Shown here piece by piece: positions 34,705 to 43,268 of a DNA stretch of 64,000 nucleotides. A program made the position numbers and the translations under genes. The DNA lies in assembly GCA_021325235.1 (NCBI GenBank), contig JAJPHN010000040.1, positions 1-64,000 of the forward strand, in the 5' to 3' direction. Each line of letters begins with the position of its first letter. Position 1 is the stretch's first letter. The notes under the pieces are model-generated. The model saw only the letters and a list, made by a program, of their open reading frames with translations. It made no database searches and had not been told where the DNA came from. Source of the stretch: Terriglobia bacterium (GTDB taxonomy: Bacteria > Acidobacteriota > Terriglobia > Bryobacterales > Bryobacteraceae).

Positions 34705-37700
34705 AACCGGAACCTCAGTACTACATTGAGCGTGCGCATGGCGCCGGCCGCGCTCGGCAGTCCATAATTCACCGCATTCACCACCGTATAGAGGCTGGTG
34801 TAATTCACATGGTTCAACACATTGTTCGATTCCACGCGAAACTCGAGGCGCCGCCGCTCGGCAAAGGTGAACGAGCGCGCAAACGCCAGATTCAGGTTGA
34901 ACAGACCGGGACCGGGAATCGTATTTCGCCCGGCGTCACCATAAGCGCCATCGAGCGGAGTCGTGAACGCGTTCAGATTGAAGAAGCCGGAGCCGGAGTC
35001 GATCGGCTCGCCGGTGGCTTCCGCGCGCCCTTTGCCGATGCCGCCGGTCTGCGCGAGCTGCTGCGTGTTGCCAAGCACGCGCGCTGTCAGCGGGTTCCCG
35101 GTCTGGGCCGTCACTGCTCCTGAAATCTGCCAGTCCTTGAGCAACCGCGCGGTCTTGCTGTCGGGCGCAATGTGAGAACCCGGCCCCGCTACCGGCGACG
35201 TCCAGACAAAGTTCGTTGTGAACTCGTGCCGCACATCGAAGCTCGAAAGCCCGCGCTCAGCCGCGATGTCGAGCCAGTTCTGGGCGACCGTATTGCCGGC
35301 GCCGCCGAAGGTCGAGGAATCGTCGATCGATTTCGCGAATTGATAAAACGCGCTGAACGAGAGGCCGTGATTGAAGCGGCGATTCAAGCGCAGCTGCAGC
35401 GCGTGAAAAATCGAATCACCGATCGATTGATCATAAGTGAAGCCGGTGGCGCCGCGCAGCTCAGTCGGGAGGATGGGCGTGCCGGGCTCGGCCTGATTGG
35501 GAAGAGTGCGCACATCGAGCCGCGTGCCTTTGGTGCCGAGATAGCCGATTTCGCCGAAGAAGCCGCCGCCGAATTCGCGCTGAACCGTCAGGCTCCAGCT
35601 TCCCGCATAGGGTGTTCGATAATTACGATCGACCGCGAAGGTGTTGGTCACATCGCGCGGCGAAGCTGCCAGAAAACCGCGCCCCAGCGTGAGCACGTTA
35701 TTCACGCTCGTATTGACGCTGTTCGACACCGCGAACGGCGGCTGATAGGCGAGCAGTGTTGCGAACTGGTTATACGCCTGCCCGTTGTAATAGATGCCGT
35801 AACCGGCGCGTACAATGGTCGAGCGTTTCTGATTGGGCACTTTCCAGGCCAGGCCGAGCCGCGGCGACCAGTTGTTCAGATCCGGATTGATCAGCCCGTC
35901 CGGAAAGGCGCCGGTATACTTGCCCGGCTGATCGGGCGTGGCCACCGAGACCGCCGTGTAACCGGGAGCGATGTCGAGATTCGCCATCCGCCCATATTTC
36001 TCCATGAAAGGCGAGAAGTATTCGTAGCGAACGCCCAGAATGAGCGTCAGATTCGCGCGCGCCTTCCACTCGTCCTGCGCATAGCCGTTCCATTGATTCT
36101 GCCGGAAGTATTCATTGAAGCCCGAGTACTGAATCGAGCTCGATTGCGGGAAGCCCAGCAGAAAATCGGCCAGATCGTAGCCGGTATTCGACTGCACACT
36201 GCCGCTGCCTCCGATCGCACTGGTGGCGACGCCGGTAAAGTTGAACGTTCCGCGGCCGTTCGGATCGGTGCGCGTGCTCAGATCGGCGCGTGTGTAGCCT
36301 CCGCCGAAGGTGAAGTTGTGCGTGCCATGCGTGATGGTCAGGCTGTCGGACGCCCCGAGCGATTGATTGCGGTTCAGCGTCGCGGTGCCGTCGCTCAGCG
36401 AGGCGAAGTTGGTGAAGTTGAGCGTAGGCGGACCGTAGTTGCGCGGATCGCTCGACGTGCCGGGAATGCCCAGCTCCGCTGCCACGTCAGGCCCCAGCGA
36501 GAAGTAGGGCGTCAGATTCGTGTAGTTGCGATTGAAGCGCAACTGCGCGACATTGAGCGCGGTCGGCGAGAGATTGCGCATCCACTGCAGCTGCGAGTTG
36601 AGACCGTACCCGTCGGTCTCGTCCGAATAGCCGAAGGGCTGAGCGGTCGTTCCGTTCCGATCCTGATACTGAAAGTTCAAAGCGAGCCGGTCGACGCTCG
36701 TGATCGAGCGCTGGATGCGCAGCCCGACGTTATCCGAGTTGGTTGCCTGCGCGGTCTCGTATTGATAATTGTTCGCGAGGCCCGGCTCATTCGGCAGCGG
36801 GTAGTAGTTGAGCAGGGAAAGCGCGATCGGGTTCAGCCGGTTTCGGGGAATGATGTTGTTGGCAAACGGCTGGTGCGTGGTCGGATCGAAGATCTGAACG
36901 GGAACGCTGGTGTTGGCTCCGGTCGATTGCACCGCCTGCGAAAAATTGCCCTGCCGGAAGGCCGCATCCGGCACCGTTTCTACAAAGAGCTCCGGCGTGC
37001 GCGCGCGCGTACCGAAATAGGTCAGAAAGAACTGCGTCTTGGTGTCGTGCGCAATCTTGGGGATCACCAGCGGCCCGCCGATGATGAAGCTGAAGCGCAT
37101 CTGCGCATACGCCGCCTGCGGAATGTCGAGCCCGTTCAGCGAAAACGGCTTGGCGTTGGCAGCCGAGTTTTGGAAAGTGAACGACGCTTGCCCGTGCAGT
37201 TGCTCATTGCGCCGGCGTCGGTTGCCGAATTGAGCGGGAGGCCGCCCGGGACCGCCGCGAGCTCCGGGACGACCGCGCCCTCCACCAGGACCACCAAAAC
37301 CGCCGCCCGGACCCATCGCCACAAACCCGGGTCCGCCACCGCCGCCGAATCCGCTGCTGGCACCCTGCGCAAAACCAGGCGCATAGCCGCTGTTGGTAGC
37401 TGATGCCGTGCCGTATGCCTCGAGACCGCCTCCGCCAGATGGTCCGCCCGCATCCGCTGCCGCACCCTGCGCCAGGCCAGGACTCAGGCTTCCTGAAATC
37501 AGAAACGCATCGTTGCCGGAATTACCGGTTTGCGTCCCCGCGGCTGACGTCTGCGGCTCCGCCGCCAGCAATGCATCGAGCTCGGTGGTTGCGCTGTTCG
37601 TGGTCCGTCCGCGCTGTGCCGCGGCAAACTGCTGCATGCGCTGCACCATCGGCGATTGCTTCAGATGCAGTTCGAAGTTGACCGCTCCCGCCTGGCTGGC

Positions 37701-38003
37701 GTAGTCGACCTGCTGCTGCAGCGTATCGAAGCCGAACATCTCGACCGAGACGTTCCAGGCGCCCGGACCGAGCGGCGGAAAGCCGTAGTGGCCGTCCGCG
37801 TCGGTGACCGTTGAAAAGCTCTGCGCGCCTTGCGTAGCGGTAACGGTCGCGCCCGGAATCGGCTGCCCGTTCGAACGCACGAAGCCGCTCTGTGCCAGTG
37901 CGCCTCCGGCGAGGAGAAGTAGAAAAACGAACGCCCGCAGCAAACTTGCATACAACGATGTTTGCCGCGGGCGGAAGGTTACCCGGGACCCGCTTGCTCG
38001 CAA
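34701..38003 (-). CDS. Oar-like TonB-dependent receptor with carboxypeptidase-regulatory domain
   Basis: About 1,100 residues. A signal segment (LLRAFVFLLLLAGGALAQ) is followed by a carboxypeptidase-regulatory-like domain (GQPIPGATVTATQGAQSFS, then TDADGHYGFPPLGPG) and a Gly/Ala-rich stretch at about 175-265 (GGGGPGFVAMGPGGGFGGPG). A long barrel region contains LILGVRYEYFSPF, SPRLGLAWKVP, DVRHEFTTNFVW, and ends LNVVLRFRF with a terminal Phe as in outer-membrane barrels. No obvious plug signature or TonB box is seen. The start is uncertain: the frame opens at TTG 38003, with other TTG codons just inside. It is coupled to the VWFA-related gene. Confidence 0.88.
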   Translation of the reverse strand: MRASGSRVTFRPRQTSLYASLLRAFVFLLLLAGGALAQSGFVRSNGQPIPGATVTATQGAQSFSTVTDADGHYGFPPLGPGAWNVSVEMFGFDTLQQQVDYASQAGAVNFELHLKQSPMVQRMQQFAAAQRGRTTNSATTELDALLAAEPQTSAAGTQTGNSGNDAFLISGSLSPGLAQGAAADAGGPSGGGGLEAYGTASATNSGYAPGFAQGASSGFGGGGGPGFVAMGPGGGFGGPGGGRGRPGARGGPGRPPAQFGNRRRRNEQLHGQASFTFQNSAANAKPFSLNGLDIPQAAYAQMRFSFIIGGPLVIPKIAHDTKTQFFLTYFGTRARTPELFVETVPDAAFRQGNFSQAVQSTGANTSVPVQIFDPTTHQPFANNIIPRNRLNPIALSLLNYYPLPNEPGLANNYQYETAQATNSDNVGLRIQRSITSVDRLALNFQYQDRNGTTAQPFGYSDETDGYGLNSQLQWMRNLSPTALNVAQLRFNRNYTNLTPYFSLGPDVAAELGIPGTSSDPRNYGPPTLNFTNFASLSDGTATLNRNQSLGASDSLTITHGTHNFTFGGGYTRADLSTRTDPNGRGTFNFTGVATSAIGGSGSVQSNTGYDLADFLLGFPQSSSIQYSGFNEYFRQNQWNGYAQDEWKARANLTLILGVRYEYFSPFMEKYGRMANLDIAPGYTAVSVATPDQPGKYTGAFPDGLINPDLNNWSPRLGLAWKVPNQKRSTIVRAGYGIYYNGQAYNQFATLLAYQPPFAVSNSVNTSVNNVLTLGRGFLAASPRDVTNTFAVDRNYRTPYAGSWSLTVQREFGGGFFGEIGYLGTKGTRLDVRTLPNQAEPGTPILPTELRGATGFTYDQSIGDSIFHALQLRLNRRFNHGLSFSAFYQFAKSIDDSSTFGGAGNTVAQNWLDIAAERGLSSFDVRHEFTTNFVWTSPVAGPGSHIAPDSKTARLLKDWQISGAVTAQTGNPLTARVLGNTQQLAQTGGIGKGRAEATGEPIDSGSGFFNLNAFTTPLDGAYGDAGRNTIPGPGLFNLNLAFARSFTFAERRRLEFRVESNNVLNHVNYTSLYTVVNAVNYGLPSAAGAMRTLNVVLRFRF

Positions 38004-38082
38004 ATCATGTAACGTTCCAAACCGGAGTTTTTCCGGCTCGGATGACCTCGCGACTTTCGCGCGGCCTCGCGATCAAACAGCT

Positions 38083-38391
38083 ATGGCCCACTATCTGGTT
38101 CGCGCCAAGCCGAAACCGGAACGTCTTCAGGAATTGCACGACCGGCTTCGCAGTCATGCTTTTACCGGCCTCCGCCCGTTCGGCCAGGCTCTGACCCGGT
38201 CCCTGGAAGACGCTCGTACCGAGCCCGACGGTACCGCGATCTGGGAAGAAGAGGACTACTGCTCGCCGCCCCTGGCTCAAGAGCGTGCGGCCGTGCTCGA
38301 CACGTACTTCGATGAAATTCGTGTTGAGCAGGTGGCTGCTGGTCAGGGGTGGGAGCGCATCGAGGCGCTCCCAAAACTCATCCGCGGTTAG
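38083..38391 (+). CDS. small conserved-type protein of unknown function
   Basis: This 102-residue protein starts MAHYLVRAKPKPERLQELHD and continues with a SLEDARTEPDGTAIWEEEDY segment. The pattern suggests a ferredoxin-like alpha/beta fold of the type seen in YCII or dimeric alpha-beta barrel proteins, but no family is certain. ATG 38083 gives a compact soluble protein with no signal peptide. It lies in the gap between two large TonB-like receptor genes, divergent from one and convergent with the other, so it has its own promoter. Confidence 0.65.
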   Translation: MAHYLVRAKPKPERLQELHDRLRSHAFTGLRPFGQALTRSLEDARTEPDGTAIWEEEDYCSPPLAQERAAVLDTYFDEIRVEQVAAGQGWERIEALPKLIRG

Positions 38392-38404
38392 TGTCGGCCC
38401 GGGC

Positions 38405-41400
38405 TCAGAACAGCAGTTTCAGTGCTAACTGAATCTGCCGCGCCGAAGTCGTGCCATCGGGCTGAGTGAGCGTCGAAGAAGCCTGCCCGAATGTTCCCGG
38501 CGAGGCGATCGTGTTTCCCGCTGCGCCCGGATTTTCAAACTGGATCCGGTTAAAGACGTTGTAACACTCGGCGCGGAACTGCAGTTTCCAGCGCTCGGTG
38601 AAGGTGATGTTCTTCACCAGGTTCAGGTCGGTATCGTAATAGCGCTGACCGGTGAAGGTGTTGCGGCCCAGACTGCCGGGGCGACCGAACGGCTGAACGG
38701 CGAAGGCGGCGATGGTGGGCCCGACCTGGTTGCGCGGCGACCCCGCCGGAATCGAAGGTGTACCGACCAGGTCCGGCCGGTTGCTCAGTCCGGTATACTC
38801 CGAGTCTTCATAGCTGTAGATATCGTAGGGGATGCCGCTCTGGAAGGTCGAAAGTCCGGAGAGCTCCCAGCCTCCGACCACGTGCGCCAGCAGACCCTGG
38901 CTCAGATGCTGATGGCCGGGCCCGAACGGCAGCGCGAAGACGTAGTTGACAATGAGCCGGTGCCGCAGGTCGTAATCGGAGCTGCCGCGCTCTTCTTTCA
39001 GGTTGAAGGAATTGCGCGCGATATTGCGATTGCCGAGCGTGGCCACGATCGGATCGGCCGCATCGTCGATGGCGTGCGACCAGGTGTAGGCCGCCTGGAA
39101 CTGGATATTGTTGCTGAACTGCTTATTGAAGACCATCTGCAGGCCGTTGTAGGTCGCGTTGCCAATGGACTTGATGAGGATCGGCTCGACGAAATCCGTG
39201 TTGCCTGTGACCTGTGCATAGCCCGAGAGAGGTGCGAGCCGGAGCCCGCCGCCGGAGACGTCAAGCGGCAGGGTACCGTTGGCGTGCGCCGCAGCGACCA
39301 GCCACGGCAGCGGCGGATTGCCGTCGACGGAACGGAACAGCCGGTGCGAATTCGAGCCGACATAATCGATCTCGAAGGTCATCTGGTTGCCGAGTTGCCG
39401 CTGAATACCTGCATTCCAGGATTGCGTGTAGGGGTTGCGCAGCTGCGGATCGAGCAGCGTAATGCCGCTCAGATAGCTGCCTTCCGTCACCGTGGCGGAA
39501 GGTGCAGGCTGGGTCGGAGGCGCGGCCAGATTGCTCACGGTCACGCCCGGCAGATAGTTCTGAAAAGCGGCGATAAAGGGCGGGTCGCCGCGCAGATTTT
39601 CAAACAGGTTCCCGAAGACGCGATCGTGGAAAATGCCGTAACCGGCGCGGAACGATGTCTTGCCATTGCGGAACGGATCCCAGGCCAGGCCGAAGCGCGG
39701 CTCGAAATTGTAGATGTAGGTATCGAATAGCTTGCGCCCGGTTCCCGGACCCGCGGTCTGGAACGTCTTGTCGCCAGGCGTCCAGGGAAGCTGGTTGAGC
39801 AGATTCGAGATATTGCCGTCGCGCTCGAACGGCACGCCGTCGAACTCGTAGCGCAGCCCGAAAGAAAGCGTCAGATTCGATGTTGCCTTGTACGAATCCT
39901 GGAAGAAGGCTCCGTACTCGTGCTGCACGAAGCGGAGAAAATCGGTTGCGCGGCGCGTACCGGCAGCGTTGTAGAACTGGGTCTGCGATTGCAGGTTGGT
40001 ATAGCCGAGCAGCGCGGCGGCCATAGTTTGCAGCGTCTCATCGGAAGCGTTGGCGCAGTTGGAGCCGCCGCCGGGGCAGTTCACAGCCTGCACGCCGAAA
40101 TCACCGAAAGCGGCAAAGTTGATCGTCGGCCGCGAGCCGAAGGCATCGTAGCCGTTATCGAAGACGTAGCGGAATTCGACTCCGGCTTTGATCGAGTGCT
40201 TGCCCGGAGTCCAGGAGAGCTGATCGACCCAATCCCAGGTGCCAGCGCGCCGCGCCTGACCATTGCTGTCGCCGAGCGCGCTGCAACCGAAGTTCGAGAT
40301 CGTGCTGGTACCGTTGGCGCGATCGAAGCTGTAATCGGTGCCGAAGCCAAAGGGATCGATCGCACCGTACTGGTTCAGCGTCGAGACGCCATTACAGTTG
40401 AAGCCAACGTCGGTACGGTTCAGGCCAAAGCGGAATTCGTTCACCAGATCGGGCCGGAAGGCAGCGATGAAGTTGAAGGCTCCGTTGTGCGACTGCGAGC
40501 CCTGCGCAACGCCTCCCAAGCCGGGCAGAAATTCGTCGAGCGAGTTCCCGGTCGTGGCTCCGCCGTATACATAGCGTGCGAAGATGCTGTACTTTTCGCT
40601 GATTCGGTGGTCGACGCGGAAGATCGTCGTATTTGAATCGGTCGGAGTGGCGGTCGGGAAGTAATAGAGGCCGCGGATATCGTCGATCGCCGGACCGTTC
40701 GGGTTCGGATACTTCGCAAAAACCTTCTGCATGGTCGGATCGAGCGGAAGTCCGAGCGCGTTGTCGGGCGAAGAGGGGCTCGCCAGATTGATGTTCTGGC
40801 CGTTGTAGGTGAAGACGCCGGTCTTGAAGGCCGCGGTCGGCACGATTGCGGAGTTGGTCAGCGTGGTGCGGAAGCGGTCCCATTCCGAATTCACGAAGAA
40901 GAATGTCTTGTCGTGAATGATCGGGCCGCCGAGCGATGCGCCGAACTGGTTGCGCACAAACGGATTCTGCGGATCGGGCGAAGGATTGAAGAAGTCGCGC
41001 GCCGCCATCGCGTTTACCCGATTGAATTCGTAAGCCGAACCGTGAAATTCGTTGCCGCCGCTCTTGGTCACGATGTCGACAATTGCGCCGGAATTACGGC
41101 CGAATTCCGGGAGGTAGTTGTTCGTAATAACGCGGAATTCCTGCGTGGCGTCGGGATTGAGCGTGCTGGCGCCGCCCGGAATACCGGGCACCGACGGGTC
41201 GTTGTTGTCCACGCCGTCAAGCAGGAAGTTGTTATTGCGCTCGCGCTGCCCGTTAACCGAAAATCCCCCGAGTGAGCTGTTAGTCTGCTCCACTCCGGGC
41301 GAAAGCAGCACCAGCTGATAGGGATCGCGCGTGATCAGCGGCAGTTCCGTGATGCGTCGCTGATCGACTACGTTACTGATCTGCGCATCCGAGAGATCAA

Positions 41401-41788
41401 CGGTCGCTACGGTGCTGCCGGCCACCTCAACCGCGGTCGCCACCTTGCCCAGATTCAGCGTTCCGTTCAGCGTCAAATTCTGCGCCACTGTGAGCGTGAC
41501 ATTCTGGAAGCGCAGCGTGTCGAAGTCGGTCTTCTCGACCGATACGTCGTACTGCCCGGCCACGAGGTTCGAAATGGTGTACGCGCCGGTGGCGTCCGTG
41601 GTCGCCGTGCGAACCGCCGCGGTTGCCACGTTGCGCGCATTCACGGTCGTATCGGGAATCGCCGCGCCGGTCGAATCGGTGATGACGCCCGTGATGGTGC
41701 CCGTCTGCGCGAAAGCCGCCGCTGCGAGCCCCAGGCCCAGCATCACGCGGGCTGCACGCAATGCGGCTGAGTGCGCTAGATTTGACAT
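38405..41788 (-). CDS. Oar-like TonB-dependent receptor with carboxypeptidase-regulatory domain
   Basis: 1,127 residues. Signal peptide (VMLGLGLAAAAFAQ), a carboxypeptidase-regulatory domain (GTITGVITDSTGAAIPDTTV, YTISNLVAGQYDVSVEKTDF), then a plug-like region with FSVNGQRERNNNFLLDGVDN and IVDIVTKSGGNEFHGSAYEF. These are the typical plug motifs of acidobacterial Oar-like receptors. The barrel ends IQLALKLLF with a terminal Phe. It is only a distant paralogue of the receptor at 34701, which lacks a clear plug. It probably imports or binds a carbohydrate or protein ligand. It stands as a single gene with about 185 noncoding bases upstream. Confidence 0.92.
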   Translation of the reverse strand: MSNLAHSAALRAARVMLGLGLAAAAFAQTGTITGVITDSTGAAIPDTTVNARNVATAAVRTATTDATGAYTISNLVAGQYDVSVEKTDFDTLRFQNVTLTVAQNLTLNGTLNLGKVATAVEVAGSTVATVDLSDAQISNVVDQRRITELPLITRDPYQLVLLSPGVEQTNSSLGGFSVNGQRERNNNFLLDGVDNNDPSVPGIPGGASTLNPDATQEFRVITNNYLPEFGRNSGAIVDIVTKSGGNEFHGSAYEFNRVNAMAARDFFNPSPDPQNPFVRNQFGASLGGPIIHDKTFFFVNSEWDRFRTTLTNSAIVPTAAFKTGVFTYNGQNINLASPSSPDNALGLPLDPTMQKVFAKYPNPNGPAIDDIRGLYYFPTATPTDSNTTIFRVDHRISEKYSIFARYVYGGATTGNSLDEFLPGLGGVAQGSQSHNGAFNFIAAFRPDLVNEFRFGLNRTDVGFNCNGVSTLNQYGAIDPFGFGTDYSFDRANGTSTISNFGCSALGDSNGQARRAGTWDWVDQLSWTPGKHSIKAGVEFRYVFDNGYDAFGSRPTINFAAFGDFGVQAVNCPGGGSNCANASDETLQTMAAALLGYTNLQSQTQFYNAAGTRRATDFLRFVQHEYGAFFQDSYKATSNLTLSFGLRYEFDGVPFERDGNISNLLNQLPWTPGDKTFQTAGPGTGRKLFDTYIYNFEPRFGLAWDPFRNGKTSFRAGYGIFHDRVFGNLFENLRGDPPFIAAFQNYLPGVTVSNLAAPPTQPAPSATVTEGSYLSGITLLDPQLRNPYTQSWNAGIQRQLGNQMTFEIDYVGSNSHRLFRSVDGNPPLPWLVAAAHANGTLPLDVSGGGLRLAPLSGYAQVTGNTDFVEPILIKSIGNATYNGLQMVFNKQFSNNIQFQAAYTWSHAIDDAADPIVATLGNRNIARNSFNLKEERGSSDYDLRHRLIVNYVFALPFGPGHQHLSQGLLAHVVGGWELSGLSTFQSGIPYDIYSYEDSEYTGLSNRPDLVGTPSIPAGSPRNQVGPTIAAFAVQPFGRPGSLGRNTFTGQRYYDTDLNLVKNITFTERWKLQFRAECYNVFNRIQFENPGAAGNTIASPGTFGQASSTLTQPDGTTSARQIQLALKLLF

Positions 41789-41974
41789 GAAAGAAAACTC
41801 CCCTTATCGCGAATTGCGAGAACGTTTGGTCCCAGAGTAACAGTGATATAGAGCGTAGGAAAATGGAATAGCCGCGCGATTTAGAAAAGTTTTAGACGGC
41901 GGTTAGAGGGCTGCCGGTTCGTGAGTGACCATTAACTTCGCCCTTTGTACCACAGGGTCGCCGGTTGTTTGCAA

Positions 41975-42861
41975 CTAGCCGTTCGGCGGGGATGTGCAGC
42001 TGTTTCGAAATTCAATAACGCCCGACAACGTGGCCCCTGCAATCTCGTCGCCGTAAGTCCATTTCGAAACCGCAGCTTCAACGGACGGCTTCAGCAACGG
42101 ATGCCCTTCCATTTGAATTTGCGTCGGATGGCCGTTCGGTCCAACAACGGCCGTAAAGCGGACGCGCCCGCTCACGTGCGCCATACGCGCCAGAGGAGGA
42201 TACAACACCGGCTCGCTCGAAGTGGGCTTAGGGTCGGCCGAAACTATCTCCACCGCTGGCCGCGGAGGTGGATTCACCGCCTGTCTGTACAAATCTGACA
42301 GTTTGGGAGTGGCGCGTGGAAACAGGTCATCGAAGTGGCTGGCCTCAAGATCCAGAAGCAGGGCGCCTTTGCGAAGCGGCGGACCGATCGGATCGCCAAC
42401 AGCGAAGATCGGTTTCTCCATCGGACCGGGCCCGAGCGCCGCATCTAGTTTGGCAAGTACGTGCATCGTCCAGGAAGTCTGCGCCGGCGTGTTTGCGTGA
42501 GTGCGATCGTAGAGATCGCGGTCCAGAATATCCATTCGGAGATGCCTGGTGACGCCGTTGCACTGCACCCGCATCACGACATCCGCACCGCTGAACGTAA
42601 GACAGTGCTTGCACCGCTTTTTCTCCCGATTTCGATTTGGGCCGGTTGCGTACAAGGATCACCCGGGGGCGTGATGAGCATCCGCGAAATTCGAGTTCCA
42701 TTCTCGTCGGGGGCAACCGAAATAACATCGATGTAGTGGAAGGGCGGACCGAAATCGAAAAATGTATTTCGCCCAATCACGAATTGCTGCGGTGCCAAAG
42801 GCTTCATCCTGCCTCCAGCAGCGACCAGGAAAATGCAGCAAATCAGAATCAGCGACCGCAT
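41975..42861 (-). pseudogene. secreted TonB C-terminal-domain protein, probably frameshifted
   Basis: From ATG 42861 one frame gives a signal peptide (SLILICCIFLVAAGG) and a domain ending DPCTQPAQIEIG. The other frame continues from about 42625 with KKRCKHCLTFSGADVVMRV through to a TonB C-terminal domain, YPPLARMAHVSGRVRFTAVV followed by VEAAVSKWTYG, and ends at 41975. A one-base difference in the run of A at about 42614-42618 separates them. Restored, it is an exported protein of about 295 residues with a TonB-type C-terminus, as often used by Acidobacteriota for envelope contacts. It may be an inactive gene or a homopolymer error. Confidence 0.6.
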
Positions 42862-42956
42862 GGTTGAAACTGATTCTATATCGCGGCAGCGGTTTCACTT
42901 TTGAGCGTAGGAAGATTTCCGGCTCCGACTCGATCGGATGCCACCGAGCCCTCCGG

Positions 42957-43268
42957 CTATGACGGCAGCGAGACTACGATCTGCTGCCGGTCGTTCAAAC
43001 GGGCCGGATAGGTCTCGATCCGGCAATCGCCGAGCAGAGGCTGCCCGTTCGCCAGATCAAACTTCCAGCTGTGCAGCGGACAAATCAGGACGCAGCCGCC
43101 GACCAGCCCGTCGGCGAGCGGCCCCTGCTTATGCGGGCATTCGGCCTGCGTCGCGTAGACGTTCCCGCAGCGTGTGTGGAAAACCGCAAGCCTGCGTCCT
43201 GCGATTTCGAAATTGCGGCCCTCGCCGGGAGGAATCGCGCTCAATGGTGCAATTGTTACTTCGCTCAT
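42957..43268 (-). CDS. nirD: nitrite reductase small subunit (Rieske protein)
   Basis: This 103-residue protein starts MSEVTIAPLSAIPPGEG. It has the Rieske 2Fe-2S ligands C-P-H in AECPHKQGPLADG and C-x2-H in CPLHSWKFDLANG. It works with NirB in NADH-dependent assimilatory nitrite reduction to ammonium. ATG 43268 overlaps the nirB stop (ATGA at 43265). A longer frame runs upstream inside nirB but is not needed. It is the last gene of the narK-nasA-nirB-nirD operon. Confidence 0.93.
   Translation of the reverse strand: MSEVTIAPLSAIPPGEGRNFEIAGRRLAVFHTRCGNVYATQAECPHKQGPLADGLVGGCVLICPLHSWKFDLANGQPLLGDCRIETYPARLNDRQQIVVSLPS

Noticed and set aside
35172-37403. A 743-codon open frame on the plus strand
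   Set aside because: Antisense to the TonB-like receptor gene and without domain signals.
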